Below, in pieces: positions 37,636-46,152 of a DNA stretch of 54,748 bases. Within the stretch, counting starts at the first letter, position 1. Each line of letters opens with the position of its first letter. A model generated the notes under the pieces. The model was not told where the DNA came from and did no database searches. It saw nothing but the letters and a program-made list of their open reading frames with translations. Origin of the DNA: an uncultured Apibacter sp. Lineage in GTDB: Bacteria > Bacteroidota > Bacteroidia > Flavobacteriales > Weeksellaceae. Where the stretch lies: contig CALYQD010000016.1 of NCBI GenBank assembly GCA_945280365.1, forward strand, positions 1 to 54,748. The letters are read 5' to 3'. The translations under genes and the position numbers were made by a program.

Positions 37636-38949
37636 TTAATATCTATATTCATCCGTCTTAAAGGGCCCTTCTACTGAAACGCCAATATATTTTGCTTGTT
37701 TTTCAGATAATATATCAAGCTCTACTCCTATTTTGGCTAAATGTAATTTTGCAACTTTTTCATCTAAATGCTTTGGCAAGGTATACACTTTATTTTCATA
37801 GTTATGAGAGTTATGCCATAATTCTATCTGAGCTAAAGTTTGATTACAAAATGAATTACTCATAACAAAACTTGGATGTCCGGTTGCACAGCCTAGATTT
37901 ACTAAACGACCTTCTGCAAGAATTATTATATCTTTACCGTTAATTGTGTACTTATCTACCTGCGGTTTAATAGTTATTTTGGTAGAAGCATAGTTTGCAT
38001 TTAACCAGGCCATATCAATTTCATTGTCAAAATGACCAATATTACAAACTACGGTTTTATCTTTCATCATTTCAAAATGCTTTCCTTGTATTATATCGCA
38101 ATTCCCCGTACAAGTTATAATAATGTCTGCTTTCGTAATGGCATTATCCATCTTTTTAACTTCATATCCATCCATAGCAGCTTGTAATGCGCATATCGGA
38201 TCTATTTCAGTTACAATTACTCTAGCTCCGGCTCCTCTAAATGAAGCAGCAGAACCTTTCCCTACATCTCCATAACCAGCTACCACTACTACTTTTCCTG
38301 CAATCATTAAATCGGTAGCTCTACGCACGGCATCAACTGCTGACTCTTTACATCCATATTTATTATCGAATTTAGATTTGGTAACAGAATCATTTACATT
38401 GATAGCCGGCAATACTAATGTACCGTTTTTCACTCTTTCATGTAATCTATGTACACCCGTTGTTGTTTCTTCTGATAATCCTTTAATTCCCGAAACTAAT
38501 TCCGGATATTTATCTAATACCATATTAGTTAAATCTCCTCCATCATCTAAAATCATATTTAAAGGTTTTTTTTCTTCTCCGAAGAATAAGGTTTGCTCTA
38601 TGCACCAATTAAATTCTTCTTCATTCATTCCTTTCCAAGCATAGACCGATGTACCTTTTGCCGCAATAGCAGCAGCAGCATGATCTTGTGTTGAAAAAAT
38701 ATTACATGAGCTCCATGAAACTTCAGCTCCTAATGCCTGTAAAGTTTCAATTAGCACAGCGGTTTGAATAGTCATATGGAGACATCCTGCTATTCTTGCT
38801 CCTTTTAATGGCTGCTCCTCCTTATATTCTTTGCGAAGGGCCATTAACCCAGGCATTTCAGCTTCAGCTAATTCTATTTCCATTCGGCCCCACTTTGCCA
38901 GTGAGATATCCTTAACTTTGTATGGGATATAATCTATTTTTGTGCTCAT
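37636..38949 (-). CDS. ahcY: Adenosylhomocysteinase
   Basis: 437 residues. Substrate and NAD-binding landmarks are clear: [68 protein letters not shown], the Rossmann [32 protein letters not shown] and the C-terminal KPQVDKYT with FKTDEYRY end. It hydrolyses S-adenosylhomocysteine to adenosine and homocysteine, keeping methyltransferases such as PrmA and RsmD free of product inhibition. Single gene with recognisable promoter and terminator. Confidence 0.97.
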   Translation of the reverse strand: MSTKIDYIPYKVKDISLAKWGRMEIELAEAEMPGLMALRKEYKEEQPLKGARIAGCLHMTIQTAVLIETLQALGAEVSWSSCNIFSTQDHAAAAIAAKGTSVYAWKGMNEEEFNWCIEQTLFFGEEKKPLNMILDDGGDLTNMVLDKYPELVSGIKGLSEETTTGVHRLHERVKNGTLVLPAINVNDSVTKSKFDNKYGCKESAVDAVRRATDLMIAGKVVVVAGYGDVGKGSAASFRGAGARVIVTEIDPICALQAAMDGYEVKKMDNAITKADIIITCTGNCDIIQGKHFEMMKDKTVVCNIGHFDNEIDMAWLNANYASTKITIKPQVDKYTINGKDIIILAEGRLVNLGCATGHPSFVMSNSFCNQTLAQIELWHNSHNYENKVYTLPKHLDEKVAKLHLAKIGVELDILSEKQAKYIGVSVEGPFKTDEYRY

Positions 38950-38965
38950 ACTAATAAAATTTATT

Positions 38966-38996
38966 CAAAGTTATTAATTTATATCACAACCTACAA
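38966..38996 (-). promoter_or_regulatory. ahcY promoter (TTG-N20-TAACTTTG)
   Basis: On the minus strand, TTG (38996-38994), 20 bases, then TAACTTTG (38973-38966) fits the Bacteroidota -33/-7 arrangement, 16 bases before the ATG. Confidence 0.6.
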
Positions 38997-39363
38997 CATA
39001 TATTTATCTTTAATGTTTAATTAAAATTAAAATAATTACTATAAAAAAATAAAATATCAACTTTATTTTTATTTTTAAGAAATATTATCTATAGTAGTTT
39101 AACATATTGATATATCATAAATTAATTACTCTGCTTATTAATTATTAATATTAGTATATTGCTAATATATCATTATTAAATCAGGTAATAGACTATTATT
39201 AAATGAATAATTGATTTATTTATAATAAAATATGTACCTTTTTAAACATACAACTATATAATTAGTTTAACAATTTTCTCATTATTCATTACATAAAACA
39301 AAATAGTATTTGGATAATTTTAATATTTTTATCTTAATTATTTTTTTATAATATTTCTTTATT
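38997..39363. other. Intergenic between ahcY and the nitrilase gene
   Basis: Divergent spacer of AT-rich DNA. Beyond the ahcY promoter nothing distinct is visible; the promoter of the nitrilase gene was not identified. Confidence 0.4.
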
Positions 39364-40143
39364 ATGAATTTTAAAAACGAAATAATTCTCCATTTAATTG
39401 AATATTCTCCTATATGGGAAAATAATCGCGAAAACCTTACATATCTATCTGAAATAATAAAAGATATAAATTACTCTGATATTATTATTTTACCTGAAAT
39501 GTTTAATACTGGATTTAGTAATAATGTTTCTAAAATTGCTGAAAAAATGGATGGAAAAACGGTCCAGTGGATGATTGATATTTCTTTGGAAAATCATGTT
39601 GCTATTTGTGGAAGCATAGCTATTAGCGAATATGATGAACATTACAACCGTTTCATATTCGTAGCTGATGGAAAAATTGTAGCTACTTATGATAAGCGTC
39701 ATTTATTTTCTTTTAGCGGAGAAAATATTTTTTACAAACCAGGGAATAGTAAAGTTACATTTATATATCTAGGATGGAAAATTTGTCCAATGATTTGTTA
39801 TGATTTACGTTTCCCTGTTTGGAACCGAAATACAGAAAATTACGATTTGCTATTAAATGTAGCCAATTGGCCTAAAAAACGAATTGAAGCTTGGGATGCC
39901 TTACTAAAAGCACGTTCAATTGAAAATTTATGTTATGTTTGTGGAGTAAATAGATTAGGCACTGATGGAAATGGACTTTCCTATCTAGGACATTCCTCAA
40001 TTTTCACACCCGAGGGAAAACTCTTGAAAGGCAATAAAGTTAATAATTTTATCTACAAACAGATAATTTCTCAAGAAGAAATAAAAAGATGCAGAAACAT
40101 TTATCATTTTCTTGAAGATCAAGACCATTTCCAGTTTTTATAA
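39364..40143 (+). CDS. Nitrilase-family amidohydrolase (omega-amidase-like)
   Basis: 259 residues of the carbon-nitrogen hydrolase fold. The catalytic triad is visible: Glu in DIIILPEMFNTGFSN, Lys in ATYDKRHLFSF, Cys in CPMICYDLRFPVWNR. AKKR is replaced by NVANWPKKRIEAWDALLKAR, typical of the YafV branch, which hydrolyses alpha-ketoglutaramate and alpha-ketosuccinamate in methionine salvage and glutamine transamination. Cytoplasmic. Its position divergent from ahcY fits sulfur amino acid metabolism, but the link is inference. Confidence 0.88.
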   Translation: MNFKNEIILHLIEYSPIWENNRENLTYLSEIIKDINYSDIIILPEMFNTGFSNNVSKIAEKMDGKTVQWMIDISLENHVAICGSIAISEYDEHYNRFIFVADGKIVATYDKRHLFSFSGENIFYKPGNSKVTFIYLGWKICPMICYDLRFPVWNRNTENYDLLLNVANWPKKRIEAWDALLKARSIENLCYVCGVNRLGTDGNGLSYLGHSSIFTPEGKLLKGNKVNNFIYKQIISQEEIKRCRNIYHFLEDQDHFQFL

Positions 40144-40444
40144 AACCATTTGTTATTTTAACTATAATATAGTGATAAGATTAACTTTCTATTTATAAGA
40201 TAAATGATTAGATTATATATCTTGTCTCTTACACTTATACTTTTTATCTTAACATTTATTTAAATATTGTTTTAATATAATTAAAATAAAAATAAACATA
40301 TTGTGTTAAATCTTTAACTCAGAAACAGTTAAAACACACCTTGTTTTTACAATTTTTAAAATCAAATAAAGTTGAAAGATAGTATCTTAAAATTGAAATA
40401 TGAAATTAGCAAGATTGATATTATAAGTTTACGTAACCGAAAAA
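40144..40444. other. Intergenic between nitrilase and GyrI-like genes
   Basis: About 300 bases of AT-rich DNA without a gene or clear hairpin. The promoter of the next gene lies at its right end. Confidence 0.4.
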
Positions 40445-40452
40445 TACATTTG
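40445..40452 (+). promoter_or_regulatory. -7 box (TACATTTG) for the GyrI-like gene
   Basis: Exact TAnnTTTG match, 27 bases before the ATG at 40480. Confidence 0.5.
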
Positions 40453-40479
40453 TAAAATTAAATCAATAAATATAATACT

Positions 40480-40950
40480 ATGACTAAAGAATTAATTACA
40501 GTAAAGGAATTAGAGGAAATTAAACTTGCGGGTATTACTTGTAAAGGTGAATTAGGAAATTGTGATTCATATTATGAAAAACTACTTAATTGGGCTAAAG
40601 AAAATAACCTCACTCAATCACCTAACTTCAAACTGATTACAATTTATCATGATAATGTCCAAATGACTGCCCCCTCGGAAGTAAGATGGAGCGTTTGCAC
40701 TCCAATTGATAATAATTATGATCCACAAGGATATATCAAAACACTTTTCATCCAAAAAGGGAAATATGCTGTAGGTCATTTTGAAATTACTGAAGATTTA
40801 TTTCAACAATCATGGAATAAAGTCGTGGATTGGATACGTGATAATAATTATGAATTCGGAACTCAAGAATCTTTTGAAGTTTATTATAATGATAATAAAA
40901 CACATCCAGAAAAAAAATTCATTGTAGATTTAGTCATACCAATTAAGTAA
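40480..40950 (+). CDS. GyrI-like small-molecule-binding protein
   Basis: 156 residues covering one GyrI/SbmC-like (AraC effector-binding) domain and no DNA-binding domain. Characteristic segments: LGNCDSYYEKLLNWAKENNL, KLITIYHDNVQMTAPSEVRW (the I-Y-x-D-x-x-x-T strand), GKYAVGHFEITEDLFQQSWN and the FEVYYNDNKTHPEKKFIVDL ending. Such stand-alone domains bind hydrophobic or cationic small molecules, and some inhibit gyrase or hydrolyse cyclopropanoid toxins. The ligand is unknown. It has its own promoter, and a long inverted repeat follows the stop. Confidence 0.85.
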   Translation: MTKELITVKELEEIKLAGITCKGELGNCDSYYEKLLNWAKENNLTQSPNFKLITIYHDNVQMTAPSEVRWSVCTPIDNNYDPQGYIKTLFIQKGKYAVGHFEITEDLFQQSWNKVVDWIRDNNYEFGTQESFEVYYNDNKTHPEKKFIVDLVIPIK

Positions 40951-40979
40951 GGTATATAAAATAATTTAATTAAGAAATG

Positions 40980-41051
40980 AATAATCCGGAAGTTTACCTA
41001 TATACAACTAAATACCTATTTATTTTTTATGTAGTTAACTTCCGGATTATT
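40980..41051. repeat. Long-loop inverted repeat after the GyrI-like gene
   Basis: 15-bp perfect arms AATAATCCGGAAGTT / AACTTCCGGATTATT (40980-40994 and 41037-41051) around a 42-base AT-rich loop. The position between convergent genes suggests a shared terminator, but the loop is long and no T tract follows. Confidence 0.6.
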
Positions 41052-41193
41052 ATAAATTCAATTTATTCTTTATCCTCAAAGTTATTTTATATAAAATAAA
41101 GCTTTTTAAAATAAATTTAAAAAATGTCTAAACCTTTTAGTTTGAAAATAGATTGATAAGACGAAAAAGGATAACTAATTTATATAAACCTAA

Positions 41194-41751
41194 TTATTTT
41201 TCTGAATTTAAACCCAAAAAAGAAAAACGTACATTTCCATATTTTCTTGTTTCTAGAAAATTAGGATGTTCGGATAAATCTTTTCTTGTATTATGCTCTA
41301 AAATAAACTCTCCGTTTTTTGATAAAAAATTATGATTTAAAACACAATGAATTAAATTTTCATATTCTTTATCCTCCATATCGAAAGGTGGATCTGCAAA
41401 AATTATATCATAACTTTTATAACTTTCTTTTTCAATGAAATTGAAAACATTTTGTTTGATAATATGTATCTCGTTTATTCCTAGTAGTTTATTTATATCT
41501 TGAATAAATTTAACGTGTTTTCCATTTAATTCAACTGAAGTAATATCTTTACAACCACGCGAAGCAAATTCATAATCTATAGATCCAATTCCGGCAAATA
41601 AATCTAATACCGATATTTCCGATATATTATACCGGTTAGTAATAATACTAAATAATGCTTCCTTGGCAAAATCAGTAGTGGGCCTAACCTCAAAATTTTT
41701 AGGTGCAGTTATTTTTTTTCCTTTATATTTTCCTGCTATTATTCGTATCAT
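41194..41751 (-). CDS. rsmD: 16S rRNA (guanine-966-N2) methyltransferase
   Basis: 185 residues. It begins MIRIIAGKYKGKKITAPKNF, then RPTTDFAKEALFSII, motif I LDLFAGIGSIDYEFASRG and catalytic motif IV ADPPFD, all standard for RsmD. It methylates G966 of 16S rRNA during 30S assembly. The start overlaps the end of the DUF3822 gene by four bases (ATGA-type coupling), the usual flavobacterial pair. Confidence 0.93.
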   Translation of the reverse strand: MIRIIAGKYKGKKITAPKNFEVRPTTDFAKEALFSIITNRYNISEISVLDLFAGIGSIDYEFASRGCKDITSVELNGKHVKFIQDINKLLGINEIHIIKQNVFNFIEKESYKSYDIIFADPPFDMEDKEYENLIHCVLNHNFLSKNGEFILEHNTRKDLSEHPNFLETRKYGNVRFSFLGLNSEK

Positions 41752-42509
41752 ATATCTAAAATTGTATAATTTTCTCTCTCAAACTCATTTTCTTCACCAG
41801 GAATAACTTTTTGGAAAAGTTTATCAATATTTTTTATTGCTTTTAACCTATGAGGTTTATTATAATAATATAAATGATATGTGGATAGTTCTTTGAATAA
41901 AGTTTTTGAAATTACTTTCAAAAAATATTCGATATCTTCTTCAATTTTATAGGGATATATATTATATAAAATTAATCTCTCCTCTTCTACTACTGATATT
42001 TCAAAATAATTATCATAAATATATAAAAAAAAACCATTTTTATGCTGGTCATTTTTTATTTTAGATAAAAATTTAAATCCCGTATGAGATATTCTGATTT
42101 TATCAGAAAATCCTGTAAAAATTTCTTCAATTATTTCCGGGTAATAAAAAACCAACACTAAATTAAAATTGGGAATTAAATTAAAACGTAATCCCATGTT
42201 TTCAAATTGAGGTACATTAAGATTTAAAAACTTTTCAGCAGTTTTTTCATCAAAAAATTCAGCCGGGATAAGTGTAAACTTATCATTTAAAATAGTTATA
42301 TCTAAAAAATTACATTCTTTATTAAAAAAACTATTTTTTTTAAGCTTATTAGTAATTATTTCCTTATCTGCTGGTGTTAGTAAGCTTTCATAATGAATAA
42401 TTTTTTTTTCATTATTTTCAATATACGAAGCTTTATTATCTTCAAATAAAAAATTTATTGTGGTAGATAAAGCATAATTAATGATATGTAATCCTTTACT
42501 TTTTTTCAA
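41748..42509 (-). CDS. DUF3822 family protein
   Basis: 253 residues. This Bacteroidota-specific family commonly sits directly upstream of rsmD; the order and the four-base overlap here fit. The protein looks like an actin/ASKHA-type fold made of short strands (HIINYALSTTINFLFEDNKA, NFLDITILNDKFTLIPAEFF, GFFLYIYDNYFEISVVEEER), with no membrane segment. Function unknown. A clear promoter precedes it. Confidence 0.75.
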   Translation of the reverse strand: MKKSKGLHIINYALSTTINFLFEDNKASYIENNEKKIIHYESLLTPADKEIITNKLKKNSFFNKECNFLDITILNDKFTLIPAEFFDEKTAEKFLNLNVPQFENMGLRFNLIPNFNLVLVFYYPEIIEEIFTGFSDKIRISHTGFKFLSKIKNDQHKNGFFLYIYDNYFEISVVEEERLILYNIYPYKIEEDIEYFLKVISKTLFKELSTYHLYYYNKPHRLKAIKNIDKLFQKVIPGEENEFERENYTILDI

Positions 42510-42529
42510 AGCTTGATTATTATAAAAGA

Positions 42530-42560
42530 CAAATATAAATCATATCATTATCATACACAA
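42530..42560 (-). promoter_or_regulatory. Promoter of DUF3822-rsmD (TTG-N20-TATATTTG)
   Basis: On the minus strand, TTG (42560-42558), 20 bases, then TATATTTG (42537-42530), 20 bases before the ATG at 42509. Confidence 0.6.
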
Positions 42561-42870
42561 TTTTAAATATGAACCAATATTTCTTTCTAACTATTTAATA
42601 TATTGAATAGTATCTATTTAATATTCTATATTTTTGTATATAAATTAGTTTAAAACTATTTTTATAACTATTATTTAATTTTGTTAATCAATAATTTATT
42701 CATTGAGGTTATCTTTAAAAAGCCATACAATTGCTTTTATATATAAGTAATTTTATTTTGCTTTGCAAAATGAGGTTTTTAATTTGATAATTCACAGATT
42801 TATTGTTATTTAAAAGTATTTTTGATTTTATCCTTAGTGTTAAAAATTTCCTTTTTTTAAATACTTTTTG
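42561..42870. other. Intergenic between DUF3822 and tig
   Basis: AT-rich divergent spacer. It includes a short palindrome ATTTTGC-TTT-GCAAAAT (42755-42771) and a TATTTTTG octamer near 42630 that could be a further upstream tig promoter. No gene. Confidence 0.4.
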
Positions 42871-42878
42871 TAAATTTG
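42871..42878 (+). promoter_or_regulatory. -7 box (TAAATTTG) for tig
   Basis: Exact TAnnTTTG match, 23 bases before the ATG at 42902. Confidence 0.55.
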
Positions 42879-42901
42879 CCGGCTTATAAATTAGAATATA
42901 A

Positions 42902-44257
42902 ATGAACGTTACACAAAACAAAATAGATGATTTAAATACTATTGTTAAAATCACCATTAAGCCAGAAGACTATAAACCAAATGTTGAAAAGTCACTTAAT
43001 GATTATCGTAAAAAGCTTAATATGCCTGGCTTCAGAAAAGGAAAAGCACCTATGAGTATTGTAAAAAAACAATATGAAGGTGCAGTAACTTTTGAAGAAA
43101 TCAACAAAGTTTTAAATGATGCTTTAAGTAACTTCATTTCAGAAAATAAATTATCTATATTAGGGCAACCTTTACCTAAAACGAATAATGATTTTGATGC
43201 AAATGCAAAAGAAATGACTTTTGAATTTGAATTAGGCTTAGCACCTGAATTTAAAGTTGATCTTTCAAAAGCTAAAATACCTTATTATAAAATTGAGGCT
43301 ACAAACAAAGAGATTGATGATACAGTAGCCAGAATTCAAACCCAATTCGGTGAGATTAAAGATGCGGATCAAATAGAAGAAGGTGGTAATTTTGTTGGAG
43401 AAGTTAATGAAATTGATACGGAAGGGAATATTGTTGAAGGAGGAAAAAATACTACTTTTACTTTTTTAGTTGACGATTTAAAAAATAAAGAAGATTTTTT
43501 AGGTAAAAAAATTGGTGATATCGTAAAAATAAATGCTCAAGATTTATTTAATGATGTTCATCAACTTCAACATTTCTTAGGATTATCACATGAAGAAGCT
43601 CACCAATTTAATGCTGAATTAAAAATAACCATTGAAAAAACATCTATAAAAACTAAGGCCGAATTAAATCAAGATATTTTCGATAAAGTTTATGGTAAAG
43701 ATAAAGTAACTAGTGAAGAAGAGTTACGGTCAAAAATTAAAGAAGAAATCGAAAACTACTATAAGAAAGAATCAGATACTAAATTTATGAATGATTCTGT
43801 AGAGTGGTTGCTGGATAACATTAAGTTTGATTTACCTTCAGAATTTTTGACAAAATTCATTAAAAGCAAAGCTAAAGAACCGATTAGTGATGAAGAAGCC
43901 ACTACTGAATATGAAAAATCTGCTAAAGCTTTGCGTTATCAATTAATTGAAGGCCAAATTTTATCTGATAATAATGTGAGCGTGCAATATAATGATTTAG
44001 TAGAATTCACAAAAAATCAAATGAAACAACAATTTGCAATGTATGGTTACGTAGATATTCCTGACACTGAATTAGACAAATACGTTGCCAATGCTATGAA
44101 GAATGAAGAACATGTACGCCAGTCATCCGGAAACTTATTACAACAAGAATTATTTAAAATTTTCGATACTAAAATTCAGAAAAAAGAAAAGACTTTAACA
44201 TTAGAAAAATTTGATGAAATATTAAAAAAAGAATCTGAAGAAAAAAAGGATAAATAA
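42902..44257 (+). CDS. tig: Trigger factor
   Basis: 451 residues. The N-terminal ribosome-binding domain carries the signature GFRKGKAPMSIVKKQYEG (G-F-R-x-G-x-x-P, about residues 41-58). A PPIase-like middle domain (about 150-240) is divergent in the manner usual for Bacteroidota. A long helical C-terminal chaperone domain ends in a lysine/glutamate-rich tail. It binds nascent chains at the L23 exit site and assists folding. Single gene with its own promoter and terminator; clpX/clpP, often nearby in other bacteria, are not here. Confidence 0.92.
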   Translation: MNVTQNKIDDLNTIVKITIKPEDYKPNVEKSLNDYRKKLNMPGFRKGKAPMSIVKKQYEGAVTFEEINKVLNDALSNFISENKLSILGQPLPKTNNDFDANAKEMTFEFELGLAPEFKVDLSKAKIPYYKIEATNKEIDDTVARIQTQFGEIKDADQIEEGGNFVGEVNEIDTEGNIVEGGKNTTFTFLVDDLKNKEDFLGKKIGDIVKINAQDLFNDVHQLQHFLGLSHEEAHQFNAELKITIEKTSIKTKAELNQDIFDKVYGKDKVTSEEELRSKIKEEIENYYKKESDTKFMNDSVEWLLDNIKFDLPSEFLTKFIKSKAKEPISDEEATTEYEKSAKALRYQLIEGQILSDNNVSVQYNDLVEFTKNQMKQQFAMYGYVDIPDTELDKYVANAMKNEEHVRQSSGNLLQQELFKIFDTKIQKKEKTLTLEKFDEILKKESEEKKDK

Positions 44258-44287
44258 TAAATTATTTATTTTTATCAATAAAATATT

Positions 44288-44325
44288 AAAAAACAGGCTA
44301 TTAAAAAATAGTCTGTTTTTTTTAT
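44288..44325 (+). terminator. Terminator of tig
   Basis: Stem AAAAAACAGGCTATT / AATAGTCTGTTTTTT (44288-44302 and 44307-44321, one G-T pair) followed by T3, 30 bases after the tig stop. Confidence 0.85.
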
Positions 44326-44371
44326 ATAAAATATAATCTCTATTAAAATATTTATATGTATATTGCAAAGC

Positions 44372-44409
44372 AAAAAGTCATCTTTAGTGCAAAAGATGAC
44401 TTTTTCTAA
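44372..44409. terminator. Second terminator hairpin, perfect 14-bp stem
   Basis: AAAAAGTCATCTTT / AAAGATGACTTTTT (44372-44385 and 44392-44405) with a 6-base loop. It is symmetrical, so it can back up tig termination and also end leftward transcription from the 44.7-kb promoter. Confidence 0.85.
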
Positions 44410-44675
44410 TAAATACTCAATCAATTATGATCTTTCAATTAAGAAATTGAGTTACTAGTACATTAATTAATAATTCTTCTAAGCTTTTAGTGTTAAAGTG
44501 TGTGTGTTTTTAAGCCTTAGTGTTAATTAATAATTATTATTCTTTTTAAAGTAGTTTTTAATGTTAATGAATTTTAAGCTTTCTTATTAAATTAATAATT
44601 AATATTTTTTTGAGTTTTATTTTCAATATTTATTTTCGTTTTTAGATCCTTTATTTTAATTAGCCTCATTTATTT
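44372..44675 (-). ncRNA. Candidate non-coding transcript of about 300 nt
   Basis: A leftward unit bounded by a good promoter (TTTG-N19-TAAATTTG at 44711-44681) and the perfect hairpin terminator at 44372-44405. There is no protein-coding frame of note inside; the longest is a 25-codon frame beginning MRLIKIKDL right after the promoter. The body contains a sequence of the type TTAACACTAA-x-GCTTA twice, with a third looser form, on the minus strand. A regulatory or housekeeping small RNA is the simplest reading. A leader peptide or a cryptic promoter is the alternative. No known RNA family was recognised. Confidence 0.4.
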
Positions 44676-44680
44676 GAATG

Positions 44681-44711
44681 CAAATTTATAGATTTTTTTC
44701 TAACAACCAAA
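44681..44711 (-). promoter_or_regulatory. Strong consensus promoter without a downstream gene
   Basis: TTTG (44711-44708), 19 bases, TAAATTTG (44688-44681) on the minus strand. This is one of the best -33/-7 pairs in the window, yet it points into DNA with no coding gene before the terminator at 44405. Confidence 0.6.
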
Positions 44712-44948
44712 AACGATATTATTTATTTCTATAATCATAGATAAAAAACAATATTCCAAACTGTTTACAAAAAAAATATTTACCTGATATTAAATATGAT
44801 ACAAATCAATATGAGATATATATTGACAAATGTTAAATTTTTTATAAAATTATATTGACAAATTTTAACTTTAAATACATATCTAAAAACTGTAAATAAT
44901 AGATTTTTTTTGATATATTATCAAGAAATATAGCCAAATTATAAAAGT

Positions 44949-45626
44949 TCACTCCTCTTTATTTTTATTAAATGAATCCAATATCAATTTCTGCCTAAGA
45001 TTGAGTAATCTTTTCATATTATGGAAAACTCTTCCTGTAAGACTCCTTACCCATCCTTTCTTTTTTAAAGATGGTAATATTTGCTCAAGCGTATCAAAGC
45101 TTTTATGCATTTTTTGAATTTCTATTTTACTAAGTTTATCATCATCTACAATTGAAATAATTTCTTCCTCAAGTTTTATTCTTAGTAGCTTTAATTTTTG
45201 CTTAACTTTTATAATTTCTTCAGTATTGAAATAATCATCATATTCATCAAACTTTTCACAGAATTTATCAATCTGCTCCTGTTCATCTACTAATAGTCCC
45301 AAGGGAGAAGCTAAAGATATCTCATTCCATATTATGTCAAGCCATTGCTCTATTTTAGAATATACATCATTTATATTATCTAAAATAAAATTTTCATACA
45401 TTGAAAATTTACCAGGTACAGATTCTCCAGATATATTAAATTTTTCATTATTATTTTTCTCGATAAAATGATTTTCATCTTTAAATATTATAAAATATTT
45501 GGGTTCTATTAAATATAGAAGTTTTATCGAATTTTGATTTATATCAACTTTAAAGTCAATATATTCAAATTTATCGTTCTGTTTAAATATTTCAATAATA
45601 TTCTCTAAAAATTCTTTTTGTATCAT
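44949..45626 (-). CDS. Protein of unknown function, divergent from an HTH repressor
   Basis: 225 residues, soluble, acidic in the middle and basic at the end. The first 75 residues look like a small alpha/beta domain (MIQKEFLENIIEIFKQNDKF, IKLLYLIEPKYFIIFKDE). A helical section with several Asp/Glu/Lys-rich helices follows (about 120-200), then a basic C-terminus with KKKGWVRSLTGRVFHNMKRL. No family recognised. The gene lies back to back with the phage-type HTH gene at 45772, separated by 145 bases, a layout typical of a repressor controlling an accessory gene. It could be a remnant of a mobile or defence locus. Confidence 0.6.
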   Translation of the reverse strand: MIQKEFLENIIEIFKQNDKFEYIDFKVDINQNSIKLLYLIEPKYFIIFKDENHFIEKNNNEKFNISGESVPGKFSMYENFILDNINDVYSKIEQWLDIIWNEISLASPLGLLVDEQEQIDKFCEKFDEYDDYFNTEEIIKVKQKLKLLRIKLEEEIISIVDDDKLSKIEIQKMHKSFDTLEQILPSLKKKGWVRSLTGRVFHNMKRLLNLRQKLILDSFNKNKEE

Positions 45627-45707
45627 ATTCTAAAGCAGTTAGATAAATAATTAGTTTGTAAATATAAATATTTAATCTTGAAAATTATCAATATAAAACT
45701 TTTTTTT

Positions 45708-45715
45708 TAATTTTG
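45708..45715 (+). promoter_or_regulatory. -7 box (TAATTTTG) for the HTH gene
   Basis: Exact TAnnTTTG match in the divergent spacer, 56 bases before the ATG at 45772. Confidence 0.45.
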
Positions 45716-45771
45716 TACTATTAATAATCATACATATTTTTTTATATATTCATCATTATAATTTAATTATT

Positions 45772-46137
45772 ATGGAAAATAAGCATAAAACCACTATTGA
45801 TAGATTAATAGATTTTATGGATTATAAAAACCTTAATGATAATAAGCTAACTAAATTAGCTAACTTATCAGTCGGATTAATTGGAAGAGCAAGAAGAAAT
45901 AAATCTGGCTTACATACCGACACTATTGAAAAAATATTACATACTTTTCCCGAATTAAATCCTACTTGGCTATTAACCGGAAATGGTTCTATGCTTTTAT
46001 CTACAGAGGATAATGTTATCCCCAAAAGTATACCACTAATTAAAAATTCTGATACTTTTATAGATGAAATATTTACCACTCAGAAAGATATTATATATAT
46101 GCTAAAGAAAAAATATTTTAAAATTGAGGGTTCTTAA
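45772..46137 (+). CDS. Phage-type HTH repressor-like protein
   Basis: 121 residues. Residues 8-75 follow the Bacteroidota small repressor pattern: TTIDRLIDFMDYKNLNDNKL, LANLSVGLIGRARRNKSGL, then TIEKILHTFPELNPTWLLTG and NGSMLL (the P-E-L-N-x-x-W-L-L-T-G-x-G motif). The C-terminal 40 residues lack a peptidase S24 domain; they include a short helix and no recognised catalytic residues, so self-cleavage is not expected. It is related in type to the dead repressor at 5598-5801 but not a close copy. Likely regulates itself and the divergent 44949-45626 gene. Confidence 0.8.
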   Translation: MENKHKTTIDRLIDFMDYKNLNDNKLTKLANLSVGLIGRARRNKSGLHTDTIEKILHTFPELNPTWLLTGNGSMLLSTEDNVIPKSIPLIKNSDTFIDEIFTTQKDIIYMLKKKYFKIEGS

Positions 46138-46152
46138 ATAAATATTGCGACT

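Noticed and set aside
41153-41335. Plus-strand 60-codon frame over the end of rsmD
   Set aside because: Antisense to rsmD; no supporting signal.
42715-42957. Minus-strand 80-codon frame overlapping the tig start
   Set aside because: Lysine/isoleucine-rich composition typical of random AT-rich frames; it overlaps the tig promoter and 5' end.
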